Shown: positions 1-5,944 of the stretch, one piece after another
How positions within the stretch are numbered: position 1 is the stretch's first letter
How the letters are laid out: each line of letters opens with the position of its first letter
Assembly: GCF_000721935.1 (NCBI RefSeq)
Contig: NZ_KL585384.1
Coordinates: forward strand, 41,522-47,486
Reading direction: 5' to 3'
DNA from: Streptomyces sp. NRRL WC-3549
GTDB lineage: Bacteria > Actinomycetota > Actinomycetes > Streptomycetales > Streptomycetaceae
Length of the DNA: 5,965 nt
Notes under the pieces: model-generated
What the model saw: the letters and a program-made list of their open reading frames with translations, nothing else
The model's database searches: none
What the model was told of the DNA's origin: nothing
Translations under genes and position numbers: made by a program

Positions 1-596
1 GCCCGGCACGGTGGTCGGCCGCCGCCCCCACCGGTCCGACCCCGGTCTCCACCTCCGGCTCCGCCGCCGGTTCCGGTCCGGTGTCCGGTGTGCGCCGACG
101 GAGGGACGTGGGCACGGGCGCCGCCGGGACGCGGGCGGCCGGGGGGTACGGTTCGGCCGTCCCGGCCGCGCTGCTGCTCGGCACCCACACCTACGCCGTC
201 ACCGCGGTCTCCCGCCACGAGGCCCAGGGCGGCTCCACCACCGCGCCGCTCCTGGCCCTGGCCACGACCGCGGCGCTCGCGGCCGCCGCACTGCGCGGCG
301 GGCCGGGCCCGGCGCGGGGAGCGGTCCCGACCACGGCGGCCGGTGTGTCCGCAGGGTCCCTCGCGCTCACCGCCCTCGCCGGCGCCTACCTCCGTACCGC
401 CGCACCTCCGCTCCTGCACGCCGCCCTCAACCCGTCCCCGCCCCTCACCCAGCGCGCCGTCGGCGGCGGGATCCGCGCCATGATCCCGCTCCAGGCCGCG
501 CTGGCCGCCCGGGCGGGGGCGCCGCTGACCGGGCTCGCCGTCATGGGACTCGCCCCTCTCGCCCGCACCCTCGCACGGAAGGTGAGCCCCACGTGA
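1..596 (+). CDS. eboC: EboC-like UbiA-family prenyltransferase, C-terminal part (partial, start outside window)
   Basis: The frame of base 3 is open from the left edge to the TGA at 594-596, giving about 197 residues without a start. UbiA-family enzymes are integral membrane proteins that move a polyprenyl chain onto an acceptor; the ebo member is thought to prenylate or help carry the cluster's metabolite. The visible part has a polar, Gly/Ser/Pro/Arg-rich stretch (first ~45 residues), then hydrophobic segments around LLLGTHTYAVTAVS, LLALATTAALAAAAL, SLALTALAGAYL and GLAVMGLAPLA, with the late signature NPSPPLTQRAVGGGIRAMIP near the C-terminus. The Asp-rich prenyl-diphosphate motifs would lie upstream and cannot be judged. 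The ATG-like codons and GTG codons inside the window are unlikely to be the true start because homology-like sequence and membrane segments continue around them. Its stop overlaps the next start by four bases (GTGA), so the two are probably translationally coupled. Family call is from motif memory, not a search. Confidence 0.78.
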   Translation, partial: PARWSAAAPTGPTPVSTSGSAAGSGPVSGVRRRRDVGTGAAGTRAAGGYGSAVPAALLLGTHTYAVTAVSRHEAQGGSTTAPLLALATTAALAAAALRGGPGPARGAVPTTAAGVSAGSLALTALAGAYLRTAAPPLLHAALNPSPPLTQRAVGGGIRAMIPLQAALAARAGAPLTGLAVMGLAPLARTLARKVSPT

Positions 597-1432
597 CCCT
601 CCGCCTCGGCTACGGCACCAACGGTCTGACCGACCTCCGCCTCGACGACGCCCTGGGACTCCTCGCCGACCTCGGCTACGACGGCGTCGGACTGACCCTC
701 GACCACATGCACCTGGACCCGCTCGCCCCGGACCTCGCCGCACGCACCCGGCACGTGGCCCGCAGACTCACCGCGCTGGGCCTCGGTGTCACGGTGGAGA
801 CCGGCGCCCGCTACGTCCTCGACCCGCGCCGCAAACACGGCCCCTCCCTCCTCGACCCGGACCCCGAGGCCCGTGCGGCCCGTACCGCCCTGCTCGTCCG
901 GGCCGTGGACACCGCCGCCGACCTCGGCGCCCACGCCGTGCACTGCTTCAGCGGCATCGCCCCGCCCGGCACCGGGAGCGGCACGGACACCGACGCCCTC
1001 TGGCACCGGCTGACCGGTGCGCTCGGCCCCGTGCTGGACGCCGCGACCCGCGCCGGCGTCCCCCTCGCCATCGAACCCGAACCCGGCCACCTCCTCGCCA
1101 CCCTGGCCGACTTCCACCACCTGCGCGCCCTCCTCGGCGACCCGGACGCCCTCGGGCTCACCCTTGACATCGGCCACTGCCAGTGCCTGGAGCCCGCCCC
1201 GCCCGCGGCCTGCGTCAGGGACGCGGCGCCCTGGCTGCGGCACGTCCAGATCGAGGACATGCGGCGTGGCGTCCACGAACACCTCCCCTTCGGCGACGGC
1301 GAGATCGACTTCCCGCCGGTCCTGGACGTGCCCCGCCACTCCCACGCGGGCCCCGAACTCGCCCGCAGCTCACTCGCCTTCCTGCGCGCGGCGGCCCGCA
1401 CGACCGGGGACGAGGTGACCGCCCCGTGCTGA
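593..1432 (+). CDS. Sugar phosphate isomerase/epimerase-like TIM-barrel protein (ebo cluster), strand beta-8 apparently missing
   Basis: A 279-residue protein of the xylose-isomerase-like TIM-barrel (AP endonuclease 2) superfamily, whose members isomerise or epimerise sugars, keto-acids or cyclitols with a divalent metal. It is cytosolic, with no signal or membrane segment. The expected metal site is largely visible: Glu161 in IEPEPGH, Asp192 and His195 in LDIGHC, His217 in HVQIED, and Glu237 in GDGEID. The start is GTG 593, overlapping the prenyltransferase stop, with GGTGA at 581-585 seven bases upstream; the much longer open frame from base 11 is only the antisense-like openness of GC-rich DNA. 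Oddity: after GDGEIDFPPVL (to residue 244) the sequence jumps to DVPRHSHAGPELARSSLAFLR. Relatives normally have about 14-16 residues between (a helix and strand beta-8 ending in V-E-L-P-R-H-S-H). If so, the fourth metal ligand region is damaged and only Asp245 could replace the usual Glu. Substrate unknown; the position between prenyltransferase and EboA places it in the ebo pathway. Confidence 0.85.
   Translation: MTLRLGYGTNGLTDLRLDDALGLLADLGYDGVGLTLDHMHLDPLAPDLAARTRHVARRLTALGLGVTVETGARYVLDPRRKHGPSLLDPDPEARAARTALLVRAVDTAADLGAHAVHCFSGIAPPGTGSGTDTDALWHRLTGALGPVLDAATRAGVPLAIEPEPGHLLATLADFHHLRALLGDPDALGLTLDIGHCQCLEPAPPAACVRDAAPWLRHVQIEDMRRGVHEHLPFGDGEIDFPPVLDVPRHSHAGPELARSSLAFLRAAARTTGDEVTAPC
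1412..1418 (+). promoter_or_regulatory. Ribosome binding site for eboA
   Basis: GAGGTGA is a seven-base perfect complement of the actinobacterial 16S rRNA 3' end and lies seven bases before GTG 1426. It sits inside the last codons of the upstream isomerase gene and fixes the EboA start, which would otherwise be ambiguous because the frame is open far upstream. Confidence 0.7.
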
Positions 1433-1963
1433 CCAGCCACGAGGAACTCGACGAACGGCTCCCCGACACCGCACGGACCTGGCTCGCCGAGGCGCTCACC
1501 GAGGCCGCCCACGCCGCCGGACACCCGGACGCCGACAGCGCGGACCCGCCCTGGGAACTGCGGTTCGCCTCGGCCGGACGCCACTGCGGGCCGGAGCACG
1601 CCGACTCCGCACGCGCCCTCCTCCTCGCCGCGGCCCGGCCCGCCCTGCCCGCCGTGACCCGGCTCTACACCCAGGGCACCGCCGCCGAACGCCGGGCCGT
1701 CCTGCTCACCCTGCACCGGCTCGACCTGGGACCCGGACACCCACGGCTGGCGGCACGCCGTCCTGAAGTGCCTCTTCACCGACGTCCCCGTCGCGGCCGT
1801 CGCCCGACTGGCCGACCGCGCCCGGGGCGACACCGAACTCGCCCGCATGCTGGACGACTTCGCCGCCGAGCGCACCGCCGCCGGCCGCACCGTCCCGGCG
1901 GACCTGCGCACCGTCCTCGCCCTCACGGCCGCCCCGGCCCCCGCCCCCACGGAGGAGTCCTGA
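1426..1963 (+). pseudogene. eboA: EboA metabolite-traffic protein, frameshifted with an apparent internal deletion
   Basis: EboA is a conserved soluble protein of unknown mechanism that marks ebo clusters. The N-terminal part reads from GTG 1426 in frame 1: MLTSHEELDERL, then PPWELRFASAGRHCGPEHAD (about residues 41-60) and RLYTQGTAAERRAVLLTLHRLDLG (to about residue 102). From about 1730 the coding signal continues in frame 2: DPDTHGWRHAVLKCLF, VAAVARLADRARGD, LARMLDDFAAERTAAG, ending PTEES with TGA 1961-1963. Both halves are typical of EboA, but the middle segment usually found between them (a run like LPLVEDALR-x-NDT-x-LVAAA, about 30 residues) is absent. The simplest event is loss of a stretch near 90 bases, of length 2 modulo 3, with the junction between 1722 and 1735. 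As written, translation does not stop in frame 1 but runs on into the TatD gene. The start overlaps the previous stop by seven bases (GTGCTGA); the end overlaps the next start (TGATG). Real decay and mis-assembly are both possible. Confidence 0.8.
1951..1957 (+). promoter_or_regulatory. Ribosome binding site for the TatD hydrolase gene
   Basis: GGAGGAG lies five bases before ATG 1963, within the last codons of eboA. It is the strongest Shine-Dalgarno sequence in the window and supports independent initiation at 1963, even though the frameshifted eboA frame reads through this point. Confidence 0.7.
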
Positions 1964-2811
1964 TGCGCATCTTCGACCCCCACATCCACATGACCTCCCG
2001 CACCACGGACGACTACCGGGCGATGTACGACGCCGGGGTCCGCGCGCTGGTCGAACCCTCCTTCTGGCTCGGCCAGCCCCGCACCTCACCCGCCAGCTTC
2101 TTCGACTACTTCGACGCCCTCCTCGGCTGGGAACCCTTCCGCGCCTCCCAGTACGGCATCGCCCACCACTGCACGCTCGCCCTCAACCCCAAGGAGGCCA
2201 ACGACCCCCGCTGCACCCCCGTCCTGGACGCGCTGCCCCGCTACCTCGTCAAGGACTCCGTCGTCGCCGTCGGAGAGATCGGCTACGACTCCATGACCCC
2301 CGCCGAGGACACCGCCCTCGCCACCCAGCTCCAGCTCGCCGCCGACCACGGCCTGCCCGCCCTCGTCCACACCCCGCACCGCGACAAGCTCACGGGGCTG
2401 CGCCGCACCATCGACGTCGTCCGCGAGTCGGCCCTCGCCCCGGAACGCGTCCTGCTCGACCACCTCAACGAGACGACCGTCCAGGACGCCCTCGACAGCG
2501 GCTGCTGGGCCGGTTTCTCCATCTACCCCGACACCAAGATGGACGAGGAGCGCATGGTCACGGTCCTCCGCAACCACGGCACCGACCGCGTCCTCGTCAA
2601 CTCCGCCGCCGACTGGGGGAAGAGCGACCCGCTCACGACCCGCAAGGTCGCCGACGCCATGTTGAAGGCCGGCTTCGACGAGGACGACGTCGACCAGGTC
2701 CTCTGGCGCAACCCCGTCACCTTCTACGGCCAGAGCGGCCGCCTCCAGCTCGACCTCGCCGCCCCCGGCCCCCTCCACGAGGGCAACTCCATCCTCCGCG
2801 GCGGGGAGTGA
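1963..2811 (+). CDS. eboB: TatD-family metal-dependent hydrolase, EboB
   Basis: An intact 282-residue amidohydrolase-superfamily protein of the TatD type, annotated as EboB in ebo clusters. All expected metal-site elements are present: His7 and His9 in FDPHIHM, Glu105 in VGEIGYD, His136 in ALVHTPH, His167 in LLDHLNE, and Asp217 in NSAADWG. It is cytosolic, with no signal sequence. TatD relatives cleave phosphodiesters or other hydrolysable bonds with two divalent metals; the substrate of the ebo member is not known to me, and it should not be assumed to be a DNase. ATG 1963 is chosen because it follows GGAGGAG at the right distance, overlaps the eboA stop (TGATG), and puts the conserved DPHIH motif at the N-terminus as usual for the family. 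The downstream gene begins three bases after the stop, so co-translation is likely. Length is normal and no lesion is seen, in contrast to both flanking genes. Confidence 0.92.
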   Translation: MRIFDPHIHMTSRTTDDYRAMYDAGVRALVEPSFWLGQPRTSPASFFDYFDALLGWEPFRASQYGIAHHCTLALNPKEANDPRCTPVLDALPRYLVKDSVVAVGEIGYDSMTPAEDTALATQLQLAADHGLPALVHTPHRDKLTGLRRTIDVVRESALAPERVLLDHLNETTVQDALDSGCWAGFSIYPDTKMDEERMVTVLRNHGTDRVLVNSAADWGKSDPLTTRKVADAMLKAGFDEDDVDQVLWRNPVTFYGQSGRLQLDLAAPGPLHEGNSILRGGE

Positions 2812-2814
2812 GCC

Positions 2815-3988
2815 ATGCGCTTCCGCCACCCCGACGGCACCACCGTCCATCTCGCCTACTGCACCAACGTGCACCCCGCCGAGACCCTCGACGGCGTACG
2901 CGCCCAGCTCCGCGACCACTGCGAGCCCGTCCGCAGACGGCTCGGCCGGGACCGCCTCGGCATCGGCCTCTGGCTCGCCCGGCAAGCCGCCCGGACGCTG
3001 ATCAACGACCCCTCCGCCCTCCGCGCCCTGAGAACCGAACTCGACCAGCGGGGCCTGGAGGTCGTCACCCTCAACGGCTTCCCGTACGAGGGGTTCGGCG
3101 CCGAAGAGGTGAAGTACCGGGTCTACCGGCCGGACTGGACCGACCCCGAGCGGCTGGAGCACACCACCGACCTGGCCCGGCTGCTGGTCACCCTCCTCCC
3201 CGACGACGTCACCGAAGGCAGCGTCTCCACCCTGCCGATCGCCTGGCGCACCCCGTACACCGCCGATCCGACGGCCGGCCACCGCCCGCAAGGCGCTCAC
3301 CACGCTCGCGCAACGGCTGGACGCCCTCGCCGAGCTGACCGGCACCTCCATCAGGATCGGCCTCGAACCCGAGCCGGGCTGCACCGTCGAGACCACCGCC
3401 GACGCCATCGCCCCGCTCACCGACATCGGCCACGACCGCATCGGCGTCTGCGTCGACACCTGCCACCTCGCCACCTCCTTCGAGGACCCCGACACCGCAC
3501 TGGACGCCCTGGACACCGCGGGCATCCCCGTGGCCAAGGCCCAGCTCTCCGCCGCCCTGCACGCCGAACACCCCCACCTGCCCGCCGTGCGCGAAGCCCT
3601 GGCCGCCTTCGCCGAACCCCGCTTCCTGCACCAGACCCGCGCCCTGACCACCGGCGGACTGCGCGGGACCGACGACCTCGACGAGGCCCTGGCCGGGGTG
3701 TCGCTGCCCGACGGCACCCCGTGGCGCTCCCACTTCCACGTCCCCCTGCACGCCCCACCCGCACCCCCGCTCACCTCGACGCTGCCCGTACTCGAGAGAG
3801 CCCTGACCCGGCTGGTCGGCGGCCCCGTGCCGCTCACCCGGCACCTCGAGGTCGAGACGTACACCTGGCAGGCGCTCCCGGCCGAGCTGCGGCCCCGCAC
3901 CCGCGCCCAGCTCGCCGACGGCATCGCCGCCGAACTCACCCTCGCCCGTGACCTCCTGACCGACCTCGGCCTCAAGGAGCTGCCGTGA
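2815..3988 (+). pseudogene. eboE: EboE TIM-barrel metabolite-traffic protein, interrupted by a one-base frameshift
   Basis: EboE is a xylose-isomerase-like TIM-barrel protein of ebo clusters. Frame 1 from ATG 2815 (GGGGAG six bases upstream) gives MRFRHPDGTTVHLAYCTNVHPAETLDG and runs with family character to IAWRTPYTADPTAGHR at about 3285. After that, frame 1 becomes Arg/Pro-rich nonsense, while frame 2 carries on with RKALTTLAQRLDALAELTG, LEPEPGC, VCVDTCHL, SHFHVPLH and VETYTW, to TGA 3986-3988. Removing one C from the CCC at 3285-3287 restores a seamless 390-residue protein, so this looks like a single-base insertion without loss of sequence. In the repaired numbering, possible metal residues are Glu184, Asp214, His217, His308 and Glu345; Lys241/Gln243 stand where many relatives have a His. 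As written the product would end at 3951 with about 220 wrong residues. Either a recent mutation or a sequencing or assembly error; the preserved frame-2 codon usage and the lack of stops argue that any inactivation is recent. Confidence 0.85.
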
Positions 3989-5391
3989 CCGACCCCGGAA
4001 CCGGTTCCCGGCCCACCCCCCTCCTCGTCCTGGACGTCGTCGGCCTCACGCCCGGCCTCCTCACCCACATGCCGAACCTGCGGGCCATGGCCGGCACCGG
4101 GGCCCAGGCCCCGCTCTCCACCGTCCTGCCCGCCGTCACCTGCGCCGCCCAGTCCACCTTCCTCACCGGCACCACCCCCGACGAGCACGGCATCGTCGCC
4201 AACGGCTGGTACTTCCGCGAACTCGGCGACGTCCTCCTGTGGAGGCAGCACAACGGACTCGTCCAGGGCGACCGGCTCTGGGACGCCGCCCGACGGGCCC
4301 ACCCCGGCTACACCGTCGCCAACATCTGCTGGTGGTACGCGATGGGCGCCGACACCGACTGGACCGTCACGCCCCGCCCGGTCTACTACGCCGACGGCCG
4401 GAAGGAACCCGACTGCTACACCCGGCCGCCCGGCCTCCACGACGAACTCACCGAGAAGCTCGGCACCTTCCCGCTCTTCCACTTCTGGGGACCCGGCGCC
4501 GACCTCGTCTCCTCCCGGTGGATCATCGACGCGACCCGGCACGTCATCGCCACCCGCACCCCCGACCTGGCCCTCGCCTACCTCCCGCACCTCGACTACG
4601 ACCTCCAGCGCTACGGCCCCGACGACCCCCGCTCCCACCGGGCGGCCACGGAGCTGGACCGCGCGATGGCGCCCCTCATCGCCGACGCGCGCGCCGAGGG
4701 CCGCACCGTCGTGGCCCTCTCCGAGTACGGCATCACCCGCGTCAGCCGGCCCGTCGACATCAACCGCGCCCTGCGCCGCGCGGGCCTGCTGGAGGTCCAC
4801 ACCCAGGACGGCATGGAGTACCTGGACCCCATGGCCTCCCGGGCCTTCGCCGTCGCCGACCACCAGATCGCCCACGTCTATGTACGCCGCCCCGAGGACC
4901 TCGACGCCACCCGGGAAGCCCTCGCGGACCTGCCCGGCATCGACCAGCTGCTGGACGACGAGGGCAAGAAGGCCCACCACCTGGACCACCCCCGCTCCGG
5001 CGAACTCGTCGCCGTCGCCGAGAAGGACGCCTGGTTCACGTACTACTACTGGCTCGACGACGCCCGCGCCCCCGACTTCGCGCAGCTCGTCGAGATCCAC
5101 CGCAAACCCGGCTACGACCCCGTCGAGCTCTTCATGGACCCCCAGGACCCCTATGTCCGGGTCAAGGCGGCAACGGCCCTCGCCCGCAAGAAGCTCGGCA
5201 TGCGCTACCGGATGGCGGTCGTCCCCCTGGACGCCTCACCTATTCGCGGCAGCCACGGCCGCCTCCCCACGAGCGACGACGAAGGTCCGCTCATCCTCTG
5301 CTCCACCCCCGAAGTGTTCGACGCGTACGACGGCCGAGTCCAGGCCACCGAAGTGAAGTCCCTGCTCCTCCAGCTTGCCGGACTGCACTGA
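3985..5391 (+). CDS. eboF: EboF, alkaline phosphatase/nucleotide pyrophosphatase superfamily protein
   Basis: An intact 468-residue protein of the alkaline phosphatase superfamily, closest in layout to nucleotide pyrophosphatase/phosphodiesterases. The fold markers run in order: Asp17 in LLVLDVVG, the nucleophile-type Thr52 in LPAVTCAAQSTFLTG, PDEHGI (66-70), Asp204 in LPHLDYDLQRYGP, SEYGI (246-250), and His424 in GSHGRLP. The family's PDxxGHxxGP and SDHGM motifs are altered: Gln208 replaces His, and Glu247-Tyr248 replace Asp-His. This suggests a changed metal centre and perhaps a different reaction or a binding role; I recall SEYGI-like motifs in other ebo members, so it may be a family trait. 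There is no signal peptide or membrane segment, so it is presumably cytosolic. GTG 3985 overlaps the eboE stop by four bases (GTGA), with AAGGAG at 3974-3979 five bases upstream; this start puts the first Asp motif near the N-terminus, as expected. It is the last clearly ebo gene in the run. Confidence 0.9.
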   Translation: MTDPGTGSRPTPLLVLDVVGLTPGLLTHMPNLRAMAGTGAQAPLSTVLPAVTCAAQSTFLTGTTPDEHGIVANGWYFRELGDVLLWRQHNGLVQGDRLWDAARRAHPGYTVANICWWYAMGADTDWTVTPRPVYYADGRKEPDCYTRPPGLHDELTEKLGTFPLFHFWGPGADLVSSRWIIDATRHVIATRTPDLALAYLPHLDYDLQRYGPDDPRSHRAATELDRAMAPLIADARAEGRTVVALSEYGITRVSRPVDINRALRRAGLLEVHTQDGMEYLDPMASRAFAVADHQIAHVYVRRPEDLDATREALADLPGIDQLLDDEGKKAHHLDHPRSGELVAVAEKDAWFTYYYWLDDARAPDFAQLVEIHRKPGYDPVELFMDPQDPYVRVKAATALARKKLGMRYRMAVVPLDASPIRGSHGRLPTSDDEGPLILCSTPEVFDAYDGRVQATEVKSLLLQLAGLH

Positions 5392-5419
5392 CAATCCCCC
5401 TCCGCCCGCACATCCGTAC

Positions 5420-5424
5420 AGGAG
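5420..5424 (+). promoter_or_regulatory. Ribosome binding site for the exported isomerase; start ambiguous
   Basis: AGGAG precedes two in-frame starts: GTG 5429 (four bases away) and ATG 5435 (ten bases away). Neither spacing is ideal. The ATG was preferred for codon type; choosing GTG adds only two residues and does not affect the signal peptide. The 43-base gap 5392-5434 shows no hairpin terminator or clear promoter, so read-through from eboF is plausible. Confidence 0.5.
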
Positions 5425-5434
5425 ACACGTGACG

Positions 5435-5944
5435 ATGAGCCGTACCCCGAAGGACGCAGAACTCGCGCACAGGCTGAGCCGCCGCAACGTCCTGGGCGTC
5501 GCCGCAGGAGCCACGGCGGCCACCCTCCTCGGCGTCGCGAGCGCCGACGCCGCCGCCCGTCCGGGCCACGGAAACGACCACGGCAAGGGCCCCGGCCACG
5601 ACCACGGCAAGGGACCCGGGCACGGGCACGGCCAGGGCAAGGGCCGCCCCGTCCTGCCGCCCGGCCGGCTCGGCATCCAGCTCTACAGCCTCCGCGACAA
5701 GGTCTCGACCCTCGGGTTCGCCCCCGTCTTCGCCGAACTGGAGAAGTACGGCTACGACGAGATCGAGTTCGCCGGCTACACCCAGGGCTCCGCCGGCGCC
5801 ATCACCCTCGCCCAGCTCAAGAGGCTGGCCAAGAACCACGGTCTGCACCCCATCGGCAGCCACGTCAACTACTACGACGACAACGACCCCCGCGCCTACT
5901 CCTTCGCCCAGAACCTCACCCAGGTCCTCGACGACGCGGAGGCC
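5435..5944 (+). CDS. Exported sugar phosphate isomerase/epimerase-like protein, N-terminal part (cut by the contig end)
   Basis: The first 170 residues of a TIM-barrel isomerase/epimerase-like protein. Residues 14-41 form a twin-arginine signal: LSRRNVLG followed by the hydrophobic run VAAGATAATLLGVASADAAA, with a plausible cleavage near ASADA-AA. A folded, cofactor- or metal-loaded protein exported by Tat would fit a metal-dependent isomerase. There is no Cys for lipid attachment. Residues 42-77 are a His/Gly/Lys-rich linker containing two copies of DHGKGPGH, which could bind metal or be a simple flexible spacer. The barrel begins at about residue 78 with LGIQLYSLRDKV, followed by ELEKYGYDEIEFAGYTQG and HPIGSHVNYYDDNDP, the usual first strands of the xylose-isomerase-like fold. 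The true genomic sequence stops at about 5944 (DDAEA); the next codons LSLIHIS come from sequencing adapter. The catalytic half is not in the window. It follows eboF closely, so it may share the operon, but it could belong to another unit; the substrate is unknown. Confidence 0.85.
5576..5623 (+). repeat. 24-base tandem repeat, two copies, within the His/Gly linker
   Basis: Two adjacent 24-base units (5576-5599 and 5600-5623) both encode DHGKGPGH and differ at only a few positions, all silent. A decayed third unit follows (GHGQGKG, to about 5643). Such repeats commonly vary in copy number between strains, so the linker length may be polymorphic. Confidence 0.8.

Noticed and set aside
11..592. 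Extending the first isomerase upstream to base 11
   Set aside because: The added residues are Arg/His/Pro-rich and overlap the prenyltransferase coding frame completely; GTG 593 has the GTGA coupling and the conserved N-terminal barrel strand.
386..1989. Long minus-strand frames opposite the isomerase and eboA
   Set aside because: No motif or ribosome binding site; composition is that of shadow frames.
3283..3291. Programmed ribosomal frameshifting in eboE
   Set aside because: There is no typical slippery heptamer with a downstream structure that I can defend, the site is a plain C run, and neighbouring genes also carry lesions; an indel is simpler.
2086..5100. A 1004-codon open frame on the minus strand
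   Set aside because: It is the mirror of GC-rich coding DNA: it runs opposite three well-supported genes with motifs, its product is Val/Gly/Glu/Asp-rich without any recognisable domain, and it crosses gene borders.
4239..5432. A 397-codon + strand open frame in another frame inside eboF
   Set aside because: The product is Arg/Pro/His-rich nonsense, typical of a shifted frame of high-GC DNA, and eboF in the right frame has clear motifs.
5392..5434. Terminator or promoter between eboF and the exported isomerase
   Set aside because: Only 43 bases, with no inverted repeat and no convincing -35/-10 pair.
1..5944. CRISPR array, tRNA, rRNA, insertion sequence or attachment site
   Set aside because: No spaced direct repeats, RNA-gene hallmarks, transposase motifs or terminal inverted repeats were seen; the only tandem repeat is inside the protein linker, and the Tn5 end is library adapter.
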